DNA from: Glossina fuscipes
Taxonomy: Eukaryota; Arthropoda; Insecta; Diptera; Glossinidae
NCBI RefSeq assembly: GCF_014805625.2
Contig: NW_023998431.1
Location: forward strand, 6,146,213 to 6,210,212
Length of the DNA: 64,000 nucleotides
Reading direction: 5' to 3'
Part shown: positions 11,053 to 22,454 of the stretch, one piece after another
Position numbering within the stretch: the stretch's first letter is position 1
Layout: the number at the start of each line of letters is the position of its first letter
The notes under the pieces: model-generated
What the model was told of the DNA's origin: nothing
Database searches by the model: none
The model's input: only the letters and a program-made list of their open reading frames with translations
Position numbers and translations under genes: made by a program

Positions 11053-11534
11053 CTACTAATTATGAATTTAAAAATCATGATACATTTAACAACACATACC
11101 ATAACGTTAAGCTAGCATCTAAACGAAATGGAATAACTGAACAATATGTGATAGATAACGTAATTAATACGAGCAAGGATCATGATATGAATGAAGTTAA
11201 CGCCGTGAAATTGTCGTACGTTAGCAATCTCTTACATCGCGTTAAACGGATGGCTCAACCGCGTATATTACGCGCTAAAACCTCACATGCTGGCATAGGT
11301 TCAGGATATAATAGACGCAAGGATATACGCTTTGGTAATATGTCTAAACGATTAAAATTTGCACCAAATAATTTGCATAGCACGTTGAATTGTATTATAT
11401 TTTTTTTTTTTGTTTTTTATTTTTTTGGTATTTTGTTGTCCCGGCATTTTAAGCTCGTCATCGTTTGTTTGTTTTTTTTTTTTTTTTTTTTTTTTAATAT
11501 CAAAAGCACGAGTTTGAAACAATACCGCAGATAG
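11053..11534 (+). CDS. Candidate alternative terminal exon of sdk (short, Ig1-4-only isoform)
   Basis: An acceptor TCATATTGCAG at 11042-11052, with CTAAC just upstream, is followed by CT and an uninterrupted frame to TAG at 11532-11534. The phase matches the Ig4 exon donor: A+CT gives Thr, then TNYEFKNHD. About 160 residues follow. There are two N-glycosylation sequons (N-N-T-Y and N-T-S-K), a dibasic R-V-K-R site matching the furin consensus, then a basic stretch and a hydrophobic segment of about 19 residues (CIIFFFFVFYFFGILLS) followed by RHFK and a second hydrophobic run. If spliced, this would make a membrane-anchored or shed Sidekick with only Ig1-4. Cautions: part of the hydrophobicity comes from T homopolymers (24 T at about 11472-11495) whose length may vary, and no homolog was checked. 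The alternative is chance open sequence in an intron. Confidence 0.4.
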
Positions 11535-12112
11535 AGTGGCTTATAGTAACATATATTATGAATGATGCTAATTGTTATGTATATTCTTTCTTTTTTTCTG
11601 ATATTGATGAGCTCTTTCCTTTCCTTTTAGTAATATTTTATATTTAATATTTAATATGAATTTTAATTTTTAAGCTGCTTAGTAGAGGAAAAGCTTAAAT
11701 CCAAACAAAGGTTAATGATTGGTATAAAAATATTCTGCTTAGTTAATTTCATATATGCATATTATGTACTTTTCATATGTAATTATTCTTTAAACAGTCG
11801 CCTTCTAACTCATTTAGTTGTCAATTACTTAAGATTTTTTAAGTTTAAATTACGGCACCCTTTCTACACACTACGGCTCCAAACAGTATATAATGGTTAT
11901 CGTAACGTTGCAATATATGGTTATATCATCCTCATAATACGCGTAATTGGAAGACACTGATCAATACCTTGCACGACGAATATTGGCTTTTTGACTCTAA
12001 CATAACTGAGTTCAAAATAGCCATAACGCCCAAAGATTTAACACCAATTTTATAATAATAACAATGCGACCGTATTCGGTCGCATAATACTAGTAAAATC
12101 TGATTAATGTAT

Positions 12113-12118
12113 AATAAA
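12113..12118 (+). promoter_or_regulatory. AATAAA, possible poly(A) signal for the candidate short sdk isoform
   Basis: Canonical AATAAA about 580 bp after the stop at 11534; another occurs near 12257. In AT-rich sequence this hexamer is common by chance, so it is only compatible with, not proof of, a 3' end here. Confidence 0.15.
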
Positions 12119-14784
12119 ATAGACAAACGAATATAGGAACGAGTTGTAAGGCGGACGTACAGAAATGACTCAAATTGTTATGCTCGCCAAGAGCAAAGAA
12201 TATACATATGCGTATACTTTTTGCAGTCTTTGACGTGTAAATCTTCTGGTATCACAATAAAAACGACTAACTAGCTATATCCGGTCGTTCGCTAATGAGT
12301 GTAAAAATTACTAAAAAAAAGCTATTTAATCAAGTTATAAAATCGCATGGGTCAGTAATTCTCGCTAGTGACACATAAATGTCGTCTTTAACATTTGATG
12401 TCATTTCAATCACTTGTTTGTAATTGGCGACATTGCGTTGGTTATTTCCAACTATTTGGGAAAACCCGAACGTCGGGAGTTTATTAAATATTGATCTTTA
12501 TTGGGTTCAAAAATACAGTTCGAAGCCAGTGCTGGCAACTGCTGCTGAAGCAGTTTTATAGAAAATCTTCTTTGTTGAAAACAACAATTTGACGGTAGTT
12601 TACTCACCATGAACGAACAGGGTAATCAAATAAAAAAAAAATCCATTTGTCTCTCTTTCGTTTTTTCTTTCTTCGCCCCTTTTCAACGTTGCCTCTAATC
12701 ACTGTATTTATACAATAATTGATTGAATTGTTATATATTTAAGAGAAGGATAAAAGGAAACTTATTCGCATGATAATTGTACAGTTAATCATAAGCAACT
12801 CATAAAAGTTCATTTAAATGCGCATATTATATGATGACACTGTCAACTATCAGTAAACTTTGCAATCCGCACATCGCATACGTTTACATATTTATGCACT
12901 AGAGCAAAAAGCACATTGGCTCTTGGCTCTTCCGACCAATAATAAAGTTTGTATTAAACAAAAGAACAAAGACACACGTTAGACTTTATCTAGTTTTTTT
13001 GGCAAACTTTGGGAAACCACAAACAACAGTAAACTAACGTTCTCGTAGGTGGAATCTTTCATTCCCTTGCAAAATCAACTATTGTTTTTTTTCGCCAAAA
13101 AATATGTATAAGTGTAGAAAAACTTGCGAAGATTAAATGAGAACAAGGACGAGATAGCTAATGATTTTCTTTTATTCACTTTTAAGTGACATACTTATAA
13201 GTAACTTATAAGCAACTTTATTAACTCACCTGCGCTTTTAATGCACAGCAAATCCCAAAATTTCAAATCTGATTAATATATTATGATTTATGTGATGAGC
13301 CTGGGCAAATGTGAGTCTGTCTTCATTGAAATACGTTTTCGAAGCGACTGTGCCGTACCCTCTTCTTCTGCTTCTTAAATAAATGAAAATTTGCCTTTAT
13401 TTAAAAGGATTTTTTGGTTAAAAAACACACTTCTATTTTATACCAACAGCAGCAGGATGCAGCAAGTTGCAACTCAGTCAAAACATTATCGTATTTCGAA
13501 GCTAACTACAAAAAAAGATAAAAATCATTCACAAGAATGAAAGTAATGTCTATAGCCTAGATGAGTTACGGGTCATTATTTGAAACGAATGATAAGCAGA
13601 AAGGAACACATATACCGAATACAACAGGTTGCGTTCTTAGATCCATTTATGGGTTGCACAAACTGTGAGCGCGTGTTTTTTTTTTTTTTTTTTTGAACGT
13701 GACGGTTACTTTTATCAGTCCTAGCTATAGTTCGTCCGTAGTTACAGTGCGAAATTTAACTACATTTCCACAAGTCTTTCTAACGATTTTAACCGATTTA
13801 ATCGAAATTTAAGAAAAATATGTTAAAAATATGTTATAATCATATTTTTACAAACCTTATTTACATGGCAGGCGCATGTACGAGAATGTTATGTTGCATG
13901 TGCCATCTGCATACAAACATAAATGTATAATGGACAATTTAATAACAATTTTATTTATAACGCTGAGTAAAACAAGCAGTGTAAAATGAAGTGAAGAACA
14001 TAGGACAAGTTGTGAACGACGAAACAATCTCTTAATGCCATTTTAACAATAATATACATTGTACATTGTATACGATTTAAATGAAGATATAAATGTTAAA
14101 CGCCTTTAAATTCTATAAAATGTAAATAAACAAAATTTATATATGAAAAACGCTAAACTGATTGAAAAAGTATTTCGGTCATTGTATTATAATACAAGGG
14201 CCGGTCGGTGTAGTCAATTCAATCAAAACGAGCTTGAAAATATTATTCTGAGTTTGCTCAAGAACTCTGACTTACTTGGAAGAAACAAAACAAACAGGTA
14301 AAAAAGTTATATTCGCATCTCATACACCGCAAGACCTTACGTAATAAACGTCTACCATAATTAAATTATAATTAACACACTTTATCGCATTCCATTCTCC
14401 AACTACCTGCATTTGATACCTATGTTGAACGTTCATTTAAGAAAACTTTTACCCAACAAATCGTGATATCTAACACAATAAGTTTAGGATTAACGCACAT
14501 AGCTTTTCGGATTCTATCCTTTAAGTTTTTCTATTTGATATCCACATCGCTGGTATTATTAAGAAAACATTAAGCCACCAGGCGGCGGTGTCTAGCATAT
14601 TCATTTTTAGGCAGATAGGTAGACCTTCACTTAAGGCATTTACAAAATACTTCCAAACATTCTGTCTTGTTTGACTGAAGATTTCAATCTTCTCATTTTT
14701 ATAATTTCCGGACAAAACGAGCAAAAATCGACAAATTTTTGTTAAGAAAAACGGAATTGCGTTCAGTTTACGCTCCGCTGCCGG

Positions 14785-14990
14785 CTTCTGCTGTGACAAA
14801 TTTGGCCCATTTTCAATGTATCAAATTTAAAGCCGATATCTTCATTTTTGCGATCAGGAGTGCGCCAACACTGCACAAGCACCGCACAAAAACGCAGACG
14901 GATAGACATGACTTGATCAATTCAGAACTTCACGCTATTCAATAATATATAAAACTTCATAGAGTCTCATGCATCAAGCACATCGGTTCC
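14785..14990 (+). repeat. Dispersed repeat, GACGGATAGACATG type
   Basis: Carries GCCGATATCTTCATTTTTGC, then ACGCAGACGGATAGACATGA, CTTGATCAATTCAGAACTTC and TATATAAAACTTCATAGAGTC in the same order as the other copies of this family. It is on the + strand with a decayed TA core. Confidence 0.6.
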
Positions 14991-15224
14991 TTGATTTTTG
15001 CAGGAAGATTATTTAAAAATATCGTAAACAGAAGTGTGCCAAGGTGACCACCACCCTGAGATGGTCAGATGAAATCTTAATTAGCCTTTAATAACATGTA
15101 TTAAACAAAACTCTTTGTGCACGGTCCGATAGTTAGTTACGAAGCCGGCGTACCATTGTATCAGAAAATCCAAGTCTTCTTTAAATATTTTAAAAATTAT
15201 AAAAATAAACATTTCAAAATATAT

Positions 15225-16190
15225 ACAAAAAGTGGTTCTGTGTACGACTATTTTAAATAGTCTACTGCTAGGTAGAGGTTTAATTGCCGCACCCGCTTAA
15301 GTTATTACGCGTAGCTATAAAAAATGAAATCTTCGCTGCTTATTAACCCCAAAATATTTTTACGGGAAAAAATCTCCATATATCCGTCGGTTAATTTCTC
15401 GCGATGGCTCTAATTCCTCTGCCGACCTTTCGTAATTTCAGCGTAATTTTTATACTGCCAGTTACAATTCTGCTTATAACTGCGCTTATCAAATCATTAA
15501 GTCTACTTCAGTTCCTAATTCGGTCATTTCTGGTTATGACGTACGGCAAGGGTTAAGACCACTAAAGTATACATGCGCGTAAGGGCCTAACGTGATCCCG
15601 TCATTTATTTGCAAATCATATGCTGATGACCTTAATCGTTTTACGAACAATGATGTTTGCTCGTTGCGTCGCATTGAAAGACTAACTTCCTTATTCCATT
15701 GCACGATTGTGGAAATAGATATCTCGTGGTCAACTACAGATGTACTGTCAACTTGAGTGTGCTATCAAAATATACTAACTTTCGCTATCAAAGCTATCTA
15801 TTTCTCCATTTCAATATACCTTTCTAAAAGGAAGCTTAACCGTAACGAACCTTTTAAATTTATTTGTTGACACATTCTCTAATAGCTCACTTATGAATGT
15901 CGCGCATACTGACTTCAGTACAGATTTCGGCTGAGTTAATCATCAGTTATTGATCTTTAAACTTTAGTTTTCTGGTTCCGCTTTATACATATCACAATGG
16001 ATAATAGCTCATTAAATGTTCTTTACACCTTCAAATGCCACCTATGATTAAGCTTTGCCATATCTGAATCTTCGCCATAACGTCAAACTGTTTTCTTTCT
16101 TCAAATTGAAATCGTCTCCGGATATCCTCTTCTGATCTCGATAAGTCGTTTACGTAACGCTTATGTAAGTTTATGCTGTTCAAGCTAAAC
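15225..16190 (+). pseudogene. Non-LTR retrotransposon ORF2 fragment A (reverse transcriptase, with YADD)
   Basis: The 5' part (AAGTGGTTCTGTGTACGACT onward, and AAATCTCCATATATCC) is clearly homologous to 18214-18400 in fragment B, so both derive from one element. Downstream a frame reads KSYADDLNRF, the catalytic YADD box of reverse transcriptase, then LTSLFHCTIVEIDISWS. The region between (the template-binding part present in fragment B) is missing. Later frames suggest the C-terminal end near 16190, where a different repeat begins. Multiple stops and frameshifts make it non-functional. Jockey/CR1-like by the look of the RT, not classified further. Confidence 0.7.
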
Positions 16191-16194
16191 GAAT

Positions 16195-16570
16195 TGAAAA
16201 ACTGTATTTGGTTGTGACCAAATTTCTTATACCCATCATCGTTATCTTATTTTTACAGAATAGTTTTGTGGAAACCTATCTCGTGTATTTGTTGTAGTTT
16301 ATAAGCAACGAGTAAGAGAGAGGTAAAGCAAAAATATTTCTTGTTTTTGTTACGTAGGCGTATGGGCGTTGTAGTCCTGTTCCTTGGAAAGTTTGCACCA
16401 TATTCAAATTCTTTTGCAAGTTTCTAGACGACGATGTCGTCATTTTTCCAAACAGACGAATGGTTACATTGATTGTCAGAATTTGATGCTTATCGAGAAT
16501 ATATATACTTTGTGGGGTATCTGAAGCTGCCTTCTCCGCGCTGCAAATCAGGATCAGCAATGCATTTATC
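16195..16570 (+). repeat. Dispersed repeat, GATCAAG/TATATACTTT type
   Basis: Starts GGTTGTGACCAAATTTCTTA (compare AAATTCGGTCGTGACCG at 2984) and holds the diverged TCGTCATTTTTCC block. It ends with GAGAATATATATACTTTGTG and GGGTATCTGAAGCTGCCTTC. It sits between the two non-LTR fragments. Confidence 0.7.
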
Positions 16571-17369
16571 ACTGAGTAATGCATTGATTTAATTTAATTT
16601 GGAAATTTAGATTCGTTTATAACGCTTAGAGCGTTTGAACACCTCTCTACAAATAAAGCTAGGGCTAGAGCTAAACATTATCAAAAGCCCATACATAAGT
16701 TAAGGAGGGTCATTACTTGAAACCGGGTTTGCCATATGATGGCCCCCTTCCTAGAGGTGTTTTGTTGTCTCAAGAGAATCAATTCCGAAGACCCTCTTGC
16801 TCTTTGCCCTTGGAAAATTGCCTTGGGACATGTTAGTCTCTTTGCATTCTAACGAAATAGCTTTGACCCTACCTTAACCAAAGAAATGTAAGTTTATTCT
16901 AAATGTTTTCTCTTTAACTAGGTTAATAAATGTTGTTATTATTGCCTCAACGGTTTTATTAGGAGAGGTAAACTTTAATGTTTCCACCCGCTTTTTCACA
17001 GACTTTGTTTCTATAAACTTTAATATGTTCACCACTATAGATTGCCAAGCTTTTGCATGGTTGTGCCATCGTTTAACGGTACACTCCTTGTTCAGATCTT
17101 TGTCACGGTTTCCGTGCCACCGTCGCACATGCATTTTTCCCCCCTCTTGTTTCTCTTTGTAATTCATACATAGATTTTGTTCCATTATTTATTTATATAA
17201 ACGCGCCTTTTTCAACTGTTTTCTACCTGGTCTAGCTTTCAAGTGCTGCTAATATATACTTATTTTTGTAATCTGCCCACATACACGCTCTCGAAATAGA
17301 TTAGAATCTGAAATAACTTAACTTAAACAAACAAACGATATTTTATTCTTAGTTCCGGCTATAATTTTC

Positions 17370-19570
17370 GATCTCATAAAGATAAACTGCTACTCTAGTA
17401 TTCGTCAGGGCTCCCTTCATTTGCGGTTCTAAGATGGTCCAGATCGGTATACTATTACATTTGTACCTCATCTTCCGTATATTGACCAGTTTTTGTAACT
17501 AGGACATGTCCAGTGTTTTTAATCTCGTACTCATATTTCCATTTTTATACCCCCTTCACTATTACCATCTGCGGCAGTCACGTCCCATTCAATTGAATCT
17601 CCTACTTCTCCAGATGTTGCATTTATTGCCATTCAGGTTAAACTTGCCAATAAACAGTTATAGTTATAGTGACTTGCTCTTACATTCTCCCAAATGCGGA
17701 TATCTCCATTTATAAGAAACATGCCGCCCACATTTCTGATATAGTCATAGCGTTGGGGAATTTCAATTTGCCACAAGTTGTTTACTGTTATAGTGATAAT
17801 TCTCACTTCAACATCTGATAGGGCTATTGTATCTTTCAATGACTGCTTGATCTTTGCTTTGTCAATTTCCCTGAGATAGATACAAATCGCTGCCCACCTT
17901 TTAGTTTACCTGAGGATCCCTGAGGGTCCCTTAAACCATTCTAGTGAGTCAAATCCAACTTTCCCAAATAAACATTACGATCGTAATAAAACCAATATCT
18001 TACTGTTTAAACCTCGTCTTTCACACATTATGCTAAGTTTTTATGATGGGGATATTGGAACCCTACTATCATTTTTCTATAATGTAGTAAATGTAGCTAT
18101 TTCTGCATCAATTCCGATCAACTGACCTCGTCGTCGAAGCAGGTGCTCGCCATGATTTAACAAGACAATTAAATATTGCAAAAATAGGAAAAACAAACTT
18201 TTCGAAAAATTTGTGAAAAGTGGTTCTGCTTATGACTATTTTGCCTATTCTGCATCAAGGCATAGATTTAATTATTTGAACCACCAATATTATTGCAGAC
18301 ACAGTTGATAAAATCTTCACTGCTTGTTACTGCAAAAGGAAAATCTCCATATATCCATCGTATGTTTCTTTCAATGGCTCTGACTCCTCTCATGATATTG
18401 GAACCTCGAATGTGTTTGCTAAATACTTCCGACGAAATTTTTCAGCGGCTAATTCCGATTCAACTGTCAACTATCCGAATCCGATATTTAGCTCCATTTC
18501 GATTTCTAACTCGATCATTTTAGCATATGATGTTTTAGATGGTTTAAGGTCTCTAAAATATAGTTCTACGCCTGGACCCTATGGGATTCCATCATGTATA
18601 CTTAAAACATGCTGTGTTGAGCTACAGTAGTTTCCTTAGTCCAATTCATAAATGTGGAAATAGAGATCACGTTGAGAAATATAGAGGCATCGCCAAGTTG
18701 AGTCCCTTGCATGAATTATTTGCGCGAATTGTTACTCAACATTTAGCTTTGGCTATTAAAACGTTTCAGCATGGTTTTCGGAAAGGAAGATCTATCGTCA
18801 CGAATCTTTTCGAATTTACTTCCCATGTCTTGTGTTGGTTCTCGCACGGATGTCGCATATATTGATTTTAGCAAACCGTTTGACTTTGTTAACCATAACT
18901 TATTGATCCTCAAACTCCAGGCCTCTGGCTTCCCATTGTTCTTAGTGCAATGGATAAGATCTTATTTGCGTAACAGATTATTTAACTTCATCACGTTGGA
19001 TGAATTTTCCGTGACGTCTAGCGTCCCTTAAGGCAGCCATTTAGGACCCCTGCTTTCATTAAGAGGTAGTCCAAAGAGCTGACGAATCCTTACATTGCAA
19101 AAAAGCAATACATTTGCTTAGATAGACAAATAAATGAGTGTGCCTTGGTTATGGGTACTCTGTGCGGTATAGGTGTTATGTCGACTCAATTGAATCCATT
19201 CAAAAGTAATTCTTGCTGTATGCCCTTAGGAATTTAGGTTGGGACGTGCGTCTCCCTTTGCCTGCTTATGAAAATGGGTAACTTCTGTTATCCTTACCGT
19301 CACTTGGGAGACGTAAATTTATCCTTCGTATGTACTTCTTAATTAAGTTAATTAGTAATACTATCGACCCGTCCACATTATTTTGTGAGGTAAGCTTTAG
19401 TGTCCCTAACCGCTTCTCTAAGCACTTCATATTCATTAAGCTGAGTCGATGTAAACATAATTATGAGTTGCTTAACCCGTTTAGAGTTGTTTGCAAAAAG
19501 CTAAATTTTGTCTACCACTTAAGCTCAATAATCGGATTCTACAAAGTATATGAAAACAATTTTGCTTAAG
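17370..19570 (+). pseudogene. Non-LTR retrotransposon ORF2 fragment B (endonuclease remnant plus reverse transcriptase)
   Basis: A decayed endonuclease region lies at about 17550-17900 (VAFIAIQVKLANKQL in one frame, RNMPPTFLI in another). The RT fingers follow at 18380-18630 (SSTPGPYGIPSCILK), then HKCGNRDHVEKYRGIAKLSP, FQHGFRKGRS with TNLFEFTSHVL, and the first palm motif YIDFSKPFDFVNH at 18861-18899, where the usual Ala is Pro. VTSSVP, a stop and GSHLGPLL end near 19050. The YADD palm is deleted, and a C-terminal frame at 19330-19569 (NYELLNPFRVVCKKLNFVY) closes the element. Several frameshifts and stops are present. It is in the same orientation as fragment A about 1.2 kb upstream and complementary to it in content. 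Confidence 0.85.
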
Positions 19571-22423
19571 ACGCGCAATTTGCCTATGGCGTTTTTAAAC
19601 TAACTTTCAACTTGAGTATCTCATTATGTTTCGAAAATTAATTGGCGTTGTGTAGTGTATCGATTACCAAGATTCTACATGCTCGCGATTATTTGGGGGA
19701 TCACTTGCAATTTATTTCTGTACTGGTTGTGGGTGTGGCTCTGTGCTAGTTGTGTGCGAGCATGGTTTTTTTTTTTTTTTTTTATTTATACACGAATTAT
19801 TATTTAATAATTTTTTTTTCCTTATTTCTCTTCATAAACTTTATATAAGTTTTTAATCTTGATTAGTACAAGATTTAGTTCTAAGAGTCAATTGAATTCG
19901 ACTGTTAATTGGTTTAGTTGAGTTTCATGTGTCAAGTAAATAAAATAAAATAAATACAATTTAAGCGTACCTGTGCATCTGTTCGTGAAGTTTTCTTCTG
20001 ATCGACCCAGATTGGTACACTGACGTGTTTTGGCCCAAGGACGAACGCTGTTGCAAATGACGCGGATCGGAACACTTTTCGACCTCTTCTCATATAACAT
20101 CTCATTTTGAAAAGTCATCCCATGAATCGCCGGATAGGGTATTTAATGATGTTTCGCGGCCCTCTTTAGCGCATTTACCTGTTTTGCTGTAAATATAATT
20201 ATGACGCACAAATCTTAATACTAACCATACCAGATAAACCAGATAAACATGAATTACGTAAATATTTATTGTAAGTATAAGACAAGATAAGAGGATAAGT
20301 TAGTATCCTTTTGCACAATCGAATTTAGTGAATTTTGCTTCGACGAGCGCAGTCTTCTCAGAGATACATTTCGAATTAGTTTTCTTCGAAAACTGTTTGA
20401 ATTATGCCGTTACTCTACTCTCATCAGAATGTTCTTGTCCCAGTTAAAAAAAAATAGAAATAATTGGAAGAATAAAAACAGATCATAAAGGTAATCTTGA
20501 CGACAAAGCTCTGGGTAGAAGTGCCTCGAAAATACTGTAACGGGATCGAAAGTTATAGAGACAAATGAAACAATAATTTTTCCAATGTTATATATTCCAG
20601 CTTCTTATATATTGTGGGCGTATACGTGGACAAATTGCGTTTACATTCCAAGTTTTAGTTCTCAACCGGGCAAGGAATATTCGTGCCAGATTTAAGCTTC
20701 TTATCTTTATTCCTGTCATAATGGCAATTTCACAAAAATTATGGACCAAGTTGACCCATTTTTGTACAATTGGGGACATGTCATCGGCATCTGGAAAACT
20801 AGACCTAATAGAAATGGATAAGTTAAAAGTGTTTAAACTTGCTTTTATATGTACAAAAGCCACGATAAAATTTTAGAACTTTATATACCTTATAATCATT
20901 AATATCATATATTAATAAATATAATATATATATAAGGGTAGCCAGGGTAGGTGCAGTGTTACACTAATTTTGTTATACTGGCGTTGCCAATCCAAAGTAC
21001 AGAAATGATTTCATAACAAATTGATTGCTTTCCGATTACTTTAAACCTAGTTTGAGCAAGTCCTCCCTTCATTAAAAGTCTTAATTAACTTAATCGAGAT
21101 AGTTGATCCTACTTGTCATATATTATCACATAATTAATAAATACCTGTTTGGAACAATATAAAGCTGCATCCCAAACTCTACGTACACTTCGCTACAATC
21201 CTTCTTCGTTGGTGAAAGTAATGTGATGTTAACTGTGTTTCTGCATTTATTTCCCCAATTTCTTCCTAAGAATTTTCATTATCATCTTCCCTTCTTCGTT
21301 ACAAATGATTTACTTCAATTGAATCAAAAGTGCTCAGCAATTATTTTTCTTCCTCACCTTTTATTTCGTGTAAGTGCGGCTGCCAGACCAACAAACGAAA
21401 ACCGAAAAAGGGGGGAAAAAAAAAGAAGAATATAACGGAAGTTTTTGTCAATGGCCATCGTTTTAAAAAAAAAAAAAACAGGCTCGCAGGCAGGAAGGCA
21501 GGCGCTTAGTAAATGGCCTTAAAAAATACTTAAGCGGTTTTATTTCTTTCTTTGTCGATGTCAGTCTTAATAATAACGTTAATAATAAATACCATTGACT
21601 AATAATAGCAGACTGTTTAATTGAAATAATTTTCACTCTTGCAAAATTGCAATCAGGAGGCAATCATTCACTTAGTCAATCAGTCATATAAATTCAATTG
21701 TACGACGTAGCAAAGGGATGAAATAGGCAAAAGCCAACAAATAATTAACATGCAATGAAAAACCAAACGATATTCGTAGGATTTTGCTTACAAGCACAGG
21801 ACAAAGTTCTCTTTACTTATGAAATGCAAGGCGTTGTTTAAATACTGCCAGTACGTAGCCTACCATAATCTTTAAAAAGTGAAAAGCTTCTGTTCCCTCG
21901 ATACCTGACCTAAACAAATAACGGTATAATAATTACGGTCGTTCTGTTTGGAATATTTAGGCAATAATTTCGATCAATTTTTTCATATCCGTTTCTGCTG
22001 CTGGCTACACTTCATATTAAAGTTGTCATATGGTAAACGCAGCTGAATTTCACAAAGAATCTTAAAATTCGCAAGAGCCTAAGACCTTGTAAAATGATTA
22101 ATAATATCGTTTTTTAAAAAATTGTTTAACTCATCTTATTGGTACGCCGATTATATATTCAAAAAACCAACCAAAAATATTCATGCGTTTGATTCTAATA
22201 GTTCGTAGGTATTACAAGATTCGTCTTAGATCTGCACACGCTTCCTTATTTACTCTTTTTCACATCGTACATTTGTGAATTATATCAAATTTTCCGCCAA
22301 CTTATCTCAAGTGAGTTGACTACGTAAGCGAGTTCATTTAGTGGCAATAAGAGCAAGCAGAGTGCCGCACTGCAGAAAAAGATGAATAAGGCCAAAGACG
22401 CGGAAGCGGAAAGATAAAGACTA

Positions 22424-22452
<29 letters not shown>
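22424..22452. repeat. (GA)n microsatellite
   Basis: About 14 uninterrupted AG/GA units. Confidence 0.9.

Positions 22453-22454
<2 letters not shown>

Noticed and set aside
16874..17185. 103-codon minus-strand frame
   Set aside because: Lys-rich product with no known domain or splice context; it lies between transposon fragments and may be part of their debris.
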